Positions 50,257 to 59,109 of a stretch of 64,000 nucleotides of DNA are shown here, one piece after another (position 1 is the stretch's first letter; each line of letters opens with the position of its first letter). A program made the position numbers and the translations under genes. This stretch comes from a bacterium (GTDB lineage Bacteria > Bacillota > Bacilli > Lactobacillales > Streptococcaceae): positions 227,871-291,870 of the forward strand of contig CAJNCY010000001.1 in NCBI GenBank assembly GCA_905221375.1. Direction: 5' to 3'. The notes under the pieces are model-generated. The model was not told the origin of the DNA. It saw only the letters and a list, made by a program, of their open reading frames with translations, and searched no databases.

Positions 50257-50434
50257 AAATACCTACCTTTTAGATTCCCACTTTTTTAGAAAACAACATA
50301 CCAACCACTCCACTATATAAATAGATTGTGTTATTGTTTGATTTCGTTTCAGATTCTAACCTATTTCAAAGTCCCGTGCCTATATAGTATTTTAACCATA
50401 AATAGACAGTTTTTTATGTCCAATTTACTCAACA

Positions 50435-51640
50435 TTAAGAAGTCTTCTTATCTAAAAATTCTCGAATAGCTGTCGCCATCGTTTCTGGCTCATTTGCTGA
50501 AAAAACCTTACTTGTCCCAGTTGAGTCATGATTGGTATTTTCAAACGTAAATATTTGTTTGTTCCTCTTACGAACTTCTTCAAGTATCCCCTTCATCGGT
50601 TCTCCATGATTGATATCTAGATAAAAATCTAATTTCTCCATCAATTCTTTATACTGATATTGATTGAAGTAGGGATAAAGTGAAACATTGGCTAATTTTT
50701 CTATTTTAGTTATTTTAGGACCAAAGTTTGTATATGCAAAAATATGAAACTGTACATTTGGAAATGTAGCTAATAGATATTCAATATTTTCCAATTCTTG
50801 TGTATTAGTGAAAATTGCTGTATGTATTTCATTTATCTTTGCTATTTCAACAAATTTAGAAGGTCTTTCCTCTTCTCGTGATAATATAGTTCCCCAATCG
50901 ATTCCATTATAAAACCACCATAGTTCCCTATATCTGGTTTGATAGGAATTGTTCCATGGTTTATGCTCTCCCTCGAAATGTATTATAGTATGAGTATCAT
51001 TAGGATTCCATTCCTGTAAAAACAAACCTACTGAATTTGCTATAGAATCTCCTCCTACCAAAAAATTATAATCTGACGAAACTCTCTTCCATCTATCTTT
51101 AAACAGCAAGTTTAAAACACCCTGATCTCCAAAAACTTCTTTATGTTTTTCTTGAGTCAAATCCAACAGTTGTTGGCAAATGTTATCTTCTTTCCATTTA
51201 TCAACATTAACCATCATCATCCCAGCATTAAATAGAGTTTTATCCCATGAGTCTGCTGCAGCTAGAATATAAAAATCTTCAAAAGGAACACCGAATAAAT
51301 CATCTAACGATTTGTGAACAATTATATCACAATCTAGGTAAAGTGCTCTACTTTCTGTTACAAAATTAGGTATAAAATAACGAAAATACGTCATATACTT
51401 AATATGTTTTCTTGGTGTAGAAAACGTTTGTAATATTTCAGAACTAACTTTAATATTTACAATTTTAGAATCAATCTTTTCTAATCGTTTCGCCATCAAA
51501 TAAAACCACTCTTTAGGAATATCATCATTAAAAACGTAAAACTTCAAATTCTGATTATGCGCACAAATTGATTTAATTGTTGTCTCTAGCTTATCACGAT
51601 AAAGATTATCAGCACCCAGTACAATCGCTCTTTTTTCCAT
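50435..51640 (-). CDS. GT8-family glycosyltransferase with GtfB-like module (copy A)
   Basis: A 401-residue protein. GT8 domain about 1-262: IVLGADNLYRDKLETTIKS, DxD in ALYLDCDIIV, IHFEGEHKPW. GtfB-like module about 275-395 (FYLDINHGEPMK). It heads a block of three consecutive paralogous GT8 genes (with 51667 and 52885). Donor and acceptor unknown. Confidence 0.9.
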   Translation of the reverse strand: MEKRAIVLGADNLYRDKLETTIKSICAHNQNLKFYVFNDDIPKEWFYLMAKRLEKIDSKIVNIKVSSEILQTFSTPRKHIKYMTYFRYFIPNFVTESRALYLDCDIIVHKSLDDLFGVPFEDFYILAAADSWDKTLFNAGMMMVNVDKWKEDNICQQLLDLTQEKHKEVFGDQGVLNLLFKDRWKRVSSDYNFLVGGDSIANSVGLFLQEWNPNDTHTIIHFEGEHKPWNNSYQTRYRELWWFYNGIDWGTILSREEERPSKFVEIAKINEIHTAIFTNTQELENIEYLLATFPNVQFHIFAYTNFGPKITKIEKLANVSLYPYFNQYQYKELMEKLDFYLDINHGEPMKGILEEVRKRNKQIFTFENTNHDSTGTSKVFSANEPETMATAIREFLDKKTS

Positions 51641-51666
51641 TATTTATCCCACTTTGCTGTTAATAT

Positions 51667-52872
51667 CTAGTAAAATTTCAATAATTTTTTAATCTCATCT
51701 ACCATTTTTTCCGGTCTCTTAGATTCACAGATAAAACTTGCTTTTTCTACATTATGACAAGTATTATCAAATGAAAGAATAGGTTTTCCAATTTGATACA
51801 CCTCTTCAATAATATTAGCAATTTCATTTTCATGATTAATATCCAAATAGAAATCAATCTTTTCTAAGACCTTTTTAAAATTCATCGGATTAAATGAAGG
51901 TAGTATTTGTACATTTAAATATCGTTGTAGATCAACAATTTCAGATGCAAATCCTGTATGAGCAAGAATTGAAAAGTGAACCTGCGGTAATTCTCTAATC
52001 AAATATTCCAGATGCTCTATATTACAAGTATTTGTAAAGATAGCTGTATGATAGAGCTGTGATTCGATGAGTGAGTTTAAGCCCTTCTTAAAGTCAGCTT
52101 TTCTCATCACAATATCAGACCATTCCAAAGAATAATAGAACCACCAATCTTCTCTAAAGCGATTTAAATTTACTTGATACCATGGTTTGTCTCCTGTAAA
52201 ATGAATAATCTTAGCAGTCTCTTCTAGTTCTAATGAATCAGTATACCAATTTTCAATTTGATAATTTCTTGCAACTGTATCCATTCCAACCATAAAATTA
52301 TAAGAAGAATCTAAAGCATACCAACGATTTTCAAATAGTTTATTTAAAATTCCCTGATCTCCGAAAGTACTAGTATGAAATTCATTTGTCAATTCAAGAA
52401 GTATTTCTGTTGCATTTTCTTGTTTCCATAAGGCAACATTAATGAGCATGACTCCTGAATTAAAAGTAGATGGAACTAAGGCATCTGCTACAGCCGCTAA
52501 AGGGTAATCTGTAATATCCTCTAAAAATAATTCATCGATGTTTGATCTAACTATAATATCCGAATCCAAATACAAGACCTTATCTTCCTTCACAAATTGA
52601 GGAATAAAATAACGAAAAAATGCAGCATAACTCAAATGAGACAATGGAAGATTATAGTCTCGTAGACTATGATTTGTTATTTTTACATTAACAATCTCTG
52701 ATGATAATAACTCTAGTCTTTTAGACATTAATTGAAACCATTCTGATGAAATATCATCATTAAAGACATAAAATTTCAAATTACGATTATGAGCACAAAT
52801 CGATTTAATTGTAGTCTCTACCTTATCTTGATAGCCATTATCTGCGCCTAAAACAATAACTTTCTTTGTCAT
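51667..52872 (-). CDS. GT8-family glycosyltransferase with GtfB-like module (copy B)
   Basis: A 401-residue paralogue of the flanking genes: VIVLGADNGYQDKVETT, DxD in VLYLDSDIIV, IHFTGDKPW, and the C-terminal module with FYLDINHENEIA. It lies 26 bases upstream of copy A and 12 bases downstream of copy C in one operon. Divergence in the acceptor-facing region suggests a different sugar or linkage. Confidence 0.9.
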   Translation of the reverse strand: MTKKVIVLGADNGYQDKVETTIKSICAHNRNLKFYVFNDDISSEWFQLMSKRLELLSSEIVNVKITNHSLRDYNLPLSHLSYAAFFRYFIPQFVKEDKVLYLDSDIIVRSNIDELFLEDITDYPLAAVADALVPSTFNSGVMLINVALWKQENATEILLELTNEFHTSTFGDQGILNKLFENRWYALDSSYNFMVGMDTVARNYQIENWYTDSLELEETAKIIHFTGDKPWYQVNLNRFREDWWFYYSLEWSDIVMRKADFKKGLNSLIESQLYHTAIFTNTCNIEHLEYLIRELPQVHFSILAHTGFASEIVDLQRYLNVQILPSFNPMNFKKVLEKIDFYLDINHENEIANIIEEVYQIGKPILSFDNTCHNVEKASFICESKRPEKMVDEIKKLLKFY

Positions 52873-52884
52873 TCATTCCTCCTC

Positions 52885-54105
52885 TTAATCTATATGCTTT
52901 CTAATTTCCTGAACCATTTTTTCTGGCTCGGTAGGAGAAAATACTTGAGCTCCCTCGTTGCAATGATTCGTATTTGAAAAAGAAAACACTGGTTTCCCCA
53001 TACTCTTTACCACATTTGTAATATTGTCAATTTCATCATAATGGTTTATATCTAAATAAAAGTCTAATTTTTTCATCACTTTATCATAAGAAAAATGATT
53101 GTACTGTTGATAAACTGTCACATTAGGATATCTCATCAAATCAATAATATTAGATGCAACCCAAGTATGAGCAAATATATAAAAATGAACGTCAGATAAA
53201 TTTTCTATCAAATACTCTACTTGCTCCAATTCACAACTATTAGTAAAAATAGCTGTATGAGCCTTTGGTACAACTGTTAAATCCTGATAGGTCTGAAATA
53301 CCCTTTCTTTACGTAACAAAATATCAGACCATTCTAATCCTTGATAAAACCACCAAATATCTCTATAACGATTTTGACTTAAATGTAACCAAGGTTTTTC
53401 TCCAGTATAGTGAATAATATAAGGTACCACATCATCAGGAAGGGCTGAATTGTACCAAGATGATAGTGCTTCTGGAGTCGTCTCAACAGCAATATGAATC
53501 AAACTATCTAAACCAACCATAAAATTGTATTTACGATCCAGTTTTTTCCAATTCTCTCCAAATACCATATTGAGAATACCTTGATCGCCAAACACTTCTT
53601 GATGATGTTCATTTGTTAGTTCAATTAGTTTGACAGAAAGATTTTCTCTTTTCCATTTACTAACATTAATCAACATCATTCCTGCATTAAAACGATTTTC
53701 GTAACCTTTTACAAAATAGTCACGAACACCCGCAATCCAATAATCTCCTAATTCTTCCTGGAATAGTTCATCCAGCGAGTGAGTCACTATTATATCGGAA
53801 TCTAAATATAGGGCTTTTTCTTCTACTACAAAATCTGCTATAAAATATCTAAAAAACGTAGCATAGGATAAATAGGCAATTGGAAGATGATAGCCTTTTA
53901 ATTGATGATTCGAAATCTTAACATTGACAATTTCTGAATCAATTGCTTTTAAGCGTCTATTCATAACTTGAAACCATTCGCTCGGAAGATCGTCATTAAA
54001 AATATAAAATTTTAAATTTCTATTATGCGTACACACCGACTTAATTGTAGTCTCTAGCTTATTTAAATAACCATTATCTGCCCCAAGAACGATTGCTTTT
54101 TTCAC
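52885..54105 (-). CDS. GT8-family glycosyltransferase with GtfB-like module (copy C)
   Basis: A 406-residue paralogue: AIVLGADNGYLNKLETT, DxD in ALYLDSDIIV, IHYTGEKPW, and the module FYLDINHYDEID at 340-352. It is closest in sequence to the 57644-58864 gene. It follows the GT2 gene at 54107 by a single base, so this GT2-GT8 pair mirrors the fused GT2-GT8 protein at 59106-61190. Confidence 0.9.
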   Translation of the reverse strand: MKKAIVLGADNGYLNKLETTIKSVCTHNRNLKFYIFNDDLPSEWFQVMNRRLKAIDSEIVNVKISNHQLKGYHLPIAYLSYATFFRYFIADFVVEEKALYLDSDIIVTHSLDELFQEELGDYWIAGVRDYFVKGYENRFNAGMMLINVSKWKRENLSVKLIELTNEHHQEVFGDQGILNMVFGENWKKLDRKYNFMVGLDSLIHIAVETTPEALSSWYNSALPDDVVPYIIHYTGEKPWLHLSQNRYRDIWWFYQGLEWSDILLRKERVFQTYQDLTVVPKAHTAIFTNSCELEQVEYLIENLSDVHFYIFAHTWVASNIIDLMRYPNVTVYQQYNHFSYDKVMKKLDFYLDINHYDEIDNITNVVKSMGKPVFSFSNTNHCNEGAQVFSPTEPEKMVQEIRKHID

Positions 54106-54106
54106 T

Positions 54107-55000
54107 TTATTTCTCCTCGTAGATTTTCCCTGTTAATAAAAAATCTAACTCCTCTAACCTCTTTGTTTCGATACTATTTTCTAGTCCTTTTTCATTTGCT
54201 ATGCGACGCCAATAGTCTAGATAAAATTTATGTTGTTGAACGTACTGACTTATGTCGTAACCTTTTAATGCTACCATCGCAATCCGTTCCAATCTCAAAT
54301 CATGATCATCCCTCATCATTTTCTCAGAAAAACCACTATTTGAAATACTTGTTTTTCGAATACGATAAAAATATAGATTTTTATGGATATAAGCTATTTT
54401 TTCAGCTTGCATAAATAACTTATAATTTGTCCCTATATCTTCGTTAATCCTTCCTACTGGAAATGTTATTTGGTCAAATAATTTACGTTTTGACAATATC
54501 CCCCATGAAGTTTGAAACGTTAAATCTCCCCCTTCAAATTTAGGTAGCTGTTCTACAACTTCTCTCCCACTATAAACTTTTTCATACTCATCTCCATAAG
54601 CATAAAAAAGATAAGTTGCTCTTTCCTCATCATAAGCACCATAACAAGCTATTGAAACATCTGCATTATGCTTTATTATCAGTTCATATAGAGTTTCTAA
54701 GTAAGAAGAATCTATCCAATCATCTGAATCTACAAAAGTAAGATAGGAACCTTTTGACTTTCTTATTCCATAATTACGTGCATCTGATAATCCACCATTT
54801 TCTTTGACAAAATATTGAAAGCGAGAATCTTTTTCAACATATTCTCTACAGATATCATCTGAGTTGTCTGGTGAACCATCATTTATTAATAAACACTCAA
54901 AATTTTGATAAGTCTGACTCATAATACTATCTAAACACATACGTAGATAGTTTTCCACATTATAAACAGGAACTACAATACTAATTAATTCTTCAACCAT
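54107..55000 (-). CDS. GT2-family glycosyltransferase
   Basis: A 297-residue GT-A-fold enzyme: ISIVVPVYNVENYLRMCLDS, LINDGSPDNSD, ENGGLSDARN, FVDSDDW. The ATG at 54998-55000 is preferred because GGGGGTGAG lies seven bases upstream; an in-frame GTG four codons earlier has a poorer site. It overlaps the preceding tandem GT2 gene by eight bases. Confidence 0.9.
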   Translation of the reverse strand: MVEELISIVVPVYNVENYLRMCLDSIMSQTYQNFECLLINDGSPDNSDDICREYVEKDSRFQYFVKENGGLSDARNYGIRKSKGSYLTFVDSDDWIDSSYLETLYELIIKHNADVSIACYGAYDEERATYLFYAYGDEYEKVYSGREVVEQLPKFEGGDLTFQTSWGILSKRKLFDQITFPVGRINEDIGTNYKLFMQAEKIAYIHKNLYFYRIRKTSISNSGFSEKMMRDDHDLRLERIAMVALKGYDISQYVQQHKFYLDYWRRIANEKGLENSIETKRLEELDFLLTGKIYEEK

Positions 55001-56750
55001 TAAAATTCTCACCCCCTATATCTATCAAAAATAAAGTTTCCTTTAACCAACGCGTAGTCTCTGTATCTCCCAAACCTTGTTTTACTTGTTCCTCTATTCT
55101 CCATTTTAAATGAGTGATGAAATTGTCTATATAATTGCGCTTATCCATTCCTCTAATCCCAAGAAAAGTAAGAAAATTAAGACGCTGTTGAATATCACTA
55201 CGAATCGATTCCGGATCATAATTTTTCAAATCACCATATGTACGATATATATACGCATCTCTATTTACATAAACAACTTTATGCAAAAATAAATAAACTT
55301 TATACCAAAATTCCATATCTTCCGATAAAGTTGTTACCTCATTAAACCTAACATTACCTAACATATTTCTATTCACTAATTTGCCAGTAGAATATCCGAA
55401 TGAACGGTCGTACCTCTCTAATAGTGGAAGTTCTAATATAAATTCATCCTGAACAAAAACTCGTTTTTCATATCCTCTCTGATAAGAATGGACATAGTAA
55501 CAATTCGCAGTCATGTCAAATTGTTTATACGTCGACACAGATATATCTGCAGCCTCATCTTTTAAAACTTTATAAAGAACATCCAGATAATCTGATTCCA
55601 CCCAATCATCCGAATCAATAAAGGTTATATATTGTCCTTTCGAATGTTCGATACCTAGATTACGTGCTGAAGAAACTCCACCATTTTCTTTTTCAAAATA
55701 ACGAAAACGAGAATCTTTAGAGACATACTCTCTACAAATATCAGCAGAGTTATCTGGTGAACCGTCATTTATTAATAAACACTCAAAATTTTGATAAGTT
55801 TGTTTTTGAATACTATCCAAACAATGTCTCAAATAATTTTCAACATTGTAAATGGGTACGATAATACTTATCAGTTCCCCCTTTTCATACTCTTCTATTT
55901 GTGATAATATTTTTTCTTTTTCTTCTTTATATAGTGATTTGTACTGATTATCCTCCGGTACAAATTCTATATCGTGATAATTGATATGTAAATATTTTAT
56001 TTTTTCGACTAAATATTTCGTTCTTTCACTCGCATCTTTAAAAAACAAGTCATACTTTCTGAATATCTTAAATACATCTAATTTTTCTTCTGAAAATTCT
56101 TTAGTAGTAATCGAATTTTGACGAATTCTGTAACCGTAGATAACTTTTGGTAATTTAATCCATTTCCCTGAATTACTTACCAACTCTGGCACAACTGCTA
56201 AATCTTCAAATATCCAACCCTTTGGAAAAAAATCTTCTGTTAATAAATTTTTTCGAAATAATTTTGGAAAGACACTAACTCTCAGTTCATTTAAGGCAAA
56301 TTTTCTTAATTTTTCATTCTGAGTTGTCAATATTTGTTTCTCAAAATTATGAGAGATATTATCCATTTTTATTTCATCAAAATAATATTCAATCATTCCT
56401 TCTATAATATCAACATCATCTTCAATGTGCTCAGTTAATGTTTCTAAGAAATCAGGATAAATACAATCATCACTATCTACAAAAGCTACGAAAGTGGATT
56501 CTTCCCTAATATGACTAATTCCTGTATTCCTAGCTCCACTTAAACCTTTATTAGATTGATTGATCAGTTTGAAACGGCTATCCGATAGATACTCTTCCGC
56601 TATTTGTTGTGAACTATCTGTTGAACCATCATTAATCATAATGCATTCAAACTTTTTATAAGTTTGATTCTGAATACTATCTAAACACTGTCTCAAATAA
56701 TTTTCAACATTGTAGATAGGGACTATGATACTAACTAATTCTTGATTCAT
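54993..56750 (-). CDS. Tandem GT2-GT2 fusion glycosyltransferase
   Basis: A 585-residue protein with two complete GT2 domains. Domain 1 (1-285): SIIVPIYNVENYLRQCLDS, INDGSTDSS, AFVDSDDCIYPD. Domain 2 (about 291-585): SIIVPIYNVENYLRHCLDS, LINDGSPDNS, FIDSDDW. Domain 2 is strikingly similar to the separate GT2 encoded next (56755-57639), including ENGGVSSARNLGIE. A charged linker (KSLYKEEKEKILSQIEEYEK) joins the domains. Two sugar additions by one chain are possible. Confidence 0.9.
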   Translation of the reverse strand: MNQELVSIIVPIYNVENYLRQCLDSIQNQTYKKFECIMINDGSTDSSQQIAEEYLSDSRFKLINQSNKGLSGARNTGISHIREESTFVAFVDSDDCIYPDFLETLTEHIEDDVDIIEGMIEYYFDEIKMDNISHNFEKQILTTQNEKLRKFALNELRVSVFPKLFRKNLLTEDFFPKGWIFEDLAVVPELVSNSGKWIKLPKVIYGYRIRQNSITTKEFSEEKLDVFKIFRKYDLFFKDASERTKYLVEKIKYLHINYHDIEFVPEDNQYKSLYKEEKEKILSQIEEYEKGELISIIVPIYNVENYLRHCLDSIQKQTYQNFECLLINDGSPDNSADICREYVSKDSRFRYFEKENGGVSSARNLGIEHSKGQYITFIDSDDWVESDYLDVLYKVLKDEAADISVSTYKQFDMTANCYYVHSYQRGYEKRVFVQDEFILELPLLERYDRSFGYSTGKLVNRNMLGNVRFNEVTTLSEDMEFWYKVYLFLHKVVYVNRDAYIYRTYGDLKNYDPESIRSDIQQRLNFLTFLGIRGMDKRNYIDNFITHLKWRIEEQVKQGLGDTETTRWLKETLFLIDIGGENFNG

Positions 56751-56754
56751 ATTA

Positions 56755-57639
56755 CTATCTATTCTCTCCCTCTAATAAAAATAGCGTTTCATTAAACCAT
56801 CGTATATTTTCATCTGTATCATAGTCGGCTAATTCTTTTACTATTTGATCTCGTCCTTTTATAAGAGATATACATCTATCTTTATACCTTGATATATCAA
56901 ACCCTTTAATTGAAAGAAAGGTAAGAAAATTCAGATATTGCTGTAAATCACTACGAAATTTTTCTAGGCTAAAATGTCCTGAATGATTACTCACACGATA
57001 AATATAACTATCCCTATTAACATAGACAATTTTAGCGGAAATAAGATATAATTTAAACCAAAATTCCATATCTTCTCCTAAAGTAGTCCATTCATTAAAT
57101 CTAATTTTTTTCAAACTAGTTCTATTTACCAACTTTCCGCTAACAAAGCGATACGAAAAATCAAATGAATCCAAATCAACCAATTCATTAATTAGTTCTA
57201 TATTCGTAAAAACTTTCCGATCGTATTTAGCCTGAAAGGAATGAAAATACCAGCAGTTATCTGAAATATTAAATTTTTTGTAGGTAGATACCGCTATATC
57301 TGCTTGTTCTTCTAAAATAGCACTATAAAGAACTTCTAAATAATCGGAATCCACCCAATCATCTGAATCAATAAAAGTAATATAATCCCCCTCTGATAAT
57401 TCAATTCCTAGATTTCGTGCTGATGACACACCTCCGTTTTCCTTTTCAAAATAACGAAAACGTGTATCTTTGGCAACATACTCTCTACAAATATCAGCTG
57501 AATTATCTGATGAACCATCATTTATTAATAGGCACTCAAAATTTTGATACGTTTGGTTAAGAATACTGTCCAGACATTGTCTAATATACTCCTCTGTATT
57601 ATAAACTGGTACTATAATACTTACTAATTCATTCCCCAT
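56755..57639 (-). CDS. GT2-family glycosyltransferase
   Basis: A 294-residue GT-A-fold enzyme: SIIVPVYNTEEYIRQCLDS, LINDGSSDNSAD, ENGGVSSARN, FIDSDDW. Close paralogue of domain 2 of the downstream fusion. It lies between a GT8 gene and the tandem GT2 gene with four-base gaps. Confidence 0.9.
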   Translation of the reverse strand: MGNELVSIIVPVYNTEEYIRQCLDSILNQTYQNFECLLINDGSSDNSADICREYVAKDTRFRYFEKENGGVSSARNLGIELSEGDYITFIDSDDWVDSDYLEVLYSAILEEQADIAVSTYKKFNISDNCWYFHSFQAKYDRKVFTNIELINELVDLDSFDFSYRFVSGKLVNRTSLKKIRFNEWTTLGEDMEFWFKLYLISAKIVYVNRDSYIYRVSNHSGHFSLEKFRSDLQQYLNFLTFLSIKGFDISRYKDRCISLIKGRDQIVKELADYDTDENIRWFNETLFLLEGENR

Positions 57640-57643
57640 AAAC

Positions 57644-58864
57644 TTATTCTCCTAAGAATTGTCTAATAGCCTCTAGCATTTTGTTTGGTTCTGTTGAAGA
57701 AAACACATTAGTTTGATTGTCTATATCATGGCTAGTATTTTCAAAGGCAAAAATTGGTTTAGATAGTTGTTGAACAACAGATACAATATTATCCACTTCT
57801 TGATAATGATTAATATCTAAATAAAAATCTAAGTTATCCAACATTTTTTGATAATCAAAAGGAGAAAAACAAGGATATATCGTAACATTGCTATATTTTA
57901 ATAAGGCAACAACATTTGATGCAAAATAAGTATGTGCTAATATAGAAAAATGTACCTCTGGTAAATTTTCTATTAAATATTCCACATGTTCCATCTCACA
58001 ACTCGCGGTCAAAATTGCTGTATGAGCTTTAGGACTATATACAAGTTCTTTAAAACTACGATTAATTATATCTTTTCTCAATAAAATATCAGACCATTCT
58101 AACAGATTATAAAACCACCAAACTTCTCTAAAGCGATTATTGGCTATCATTTCCCAAGGTTTCACACCGGTATAATGTATAACACTAGGTAAATCTCCAT
58201 TTTTCAACTTAGAAATCTCATACCATCTCTGATTTCCTTCTATATGTGCGATGCTATCCATTCCCACCATAAAATTAAAAGTTCGATCTAATTTTTTCCA
58301 TCTATCATGGAATAGCATATTTAAAATCCCTTGATCCCCATATGCTGTCTCATGGTATTGATTGGTTAATTCTAACAATTTCGTACAAGCATCTTCATCT
58401 CTCCAAATATCTACATCAACTAACAACACTCCAGCGTTGAAATTGGTAGAAGGAGCATCTCCAAAAGAATCTTCTACTGCTGCCAAGGCGTAACCATCTA
58501 AATCCATATCAAATAAATAGTCTAAACCTCCTGTAACAATGGTATCAGAATCTATGTATAAAGCACGACTTTCTTTTACAAAATTAGGTATAAAATAGCG
58601 AAAGAAGGTAGCATAACTTAAATTCTTTAGCGGTAAATGAAATTTTTTAAGAACATGATCTACTATCTTAACATTAACGATTTCAGATTGTATGGTCTTC
58701 AATCGCTTATTCATCATCAAAAACCACTCGGACGAGATGTCGTCATTAAAAATATAAATTTTCAAGTGATTGTTGTGGCAACAAATAGATTTGATAACAG
58801 TTTCTAATTTATCTACATAATTATTATCTGCATTAAAAACTATAGATTTTTTATTCATTAGCAT
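57644..58864 (-). CDS. GT8-family glycosyltransferase with GtfB-like module
   Basis: About 406 residues. GT8 domain: IVFNADNNYVDKLETVIKS, DxD in ALYIDSDTIV, IHYTGVKPW. Module: FYLDINHYQEVD. The start at 58862-58864 (MLMNKK) follows AAGGAAATT; an ATG two codons later and another six codons earlier are alternatives. It follows a roughly 220-base non-coding gap. Confidence 0.9.
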   Translation of the reverse strand: MLMNKKSIVFNADNNYVDKLETVIKSICCHNNHLKIYIFNDDISSEWFLMMNKRLKTIQSEIVNVKIVDHVLKKFHLPLKNLSYATFFRYFIPNFVKESRALYIDSDTIVTGGLDYLFDMDLDGYALAAVEDSFGDAPSTNFNAGVLLVDVDIWRDEDACTKLLELTNQYHETAYGDQGILNMLFHDRWKKLDRTFNFMVGMDSIAHIEGNQRWYEISKLKNGDLPSVIHYTGVKPWEMIANNRFREVWWFYNLLEWSDILLRKDIINRSFKELVYSPKAHTAILTASCEMEHVEYLIENLPEVHFSILAHTYFASNVVALLKYSNVTIYPCFSPFDYQKMLDNLDFYLDINHYQEVDNIVSVVQQLSKPIFAFENTSHDIDNQTNVFSSTEPNKMLEAIRQFLGE

Positions 58865-59055
58865 AATTTCCTTATAATACATTTCGTATCAAGCGGCTGT
58901 AACATACAATCATTTCACCTAAAAAGATAAATAATCACATCCTAATACTCAACATCCTTAGGTATATTTACATTTTATAAGGTACTGTAATGTTTGAACA
59001 ACTTTCATATAAAATAGACTGAGAAGTTTTATAAAAGATAACCCAACTCTTCAAT
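58865..59055. other. Short AT-rich gap between two glycosyltransferase genes
   Basis: No intact gene. Minus-strand frames are full of stops, and a weak promoter-like CTTATAAAATG lies near 58975. Probably debris from gene loss or insertion. Confidence 0.4.
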
Positions 59056-59109
59056 CTAATCACTGACAGTCAAATTCAAGGCATCGCCTAATAGATGTTT
59101 TTTCTTCAT
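59056..59109 (-). pseudogene. Vestigial 17-codon frame coupled to the upstream fusion gene
   Basis: An ATG overlaps the stop of the GT2-GT8 fusion gene (ATGA) and reads MKKKHLLGDALNLTVSD before a TAG. This overlap is the usual translational coupling in this operon, so it is probably the broken start of a lost gene. It could also be a chance micro-ORF. Confidence 0.4.
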
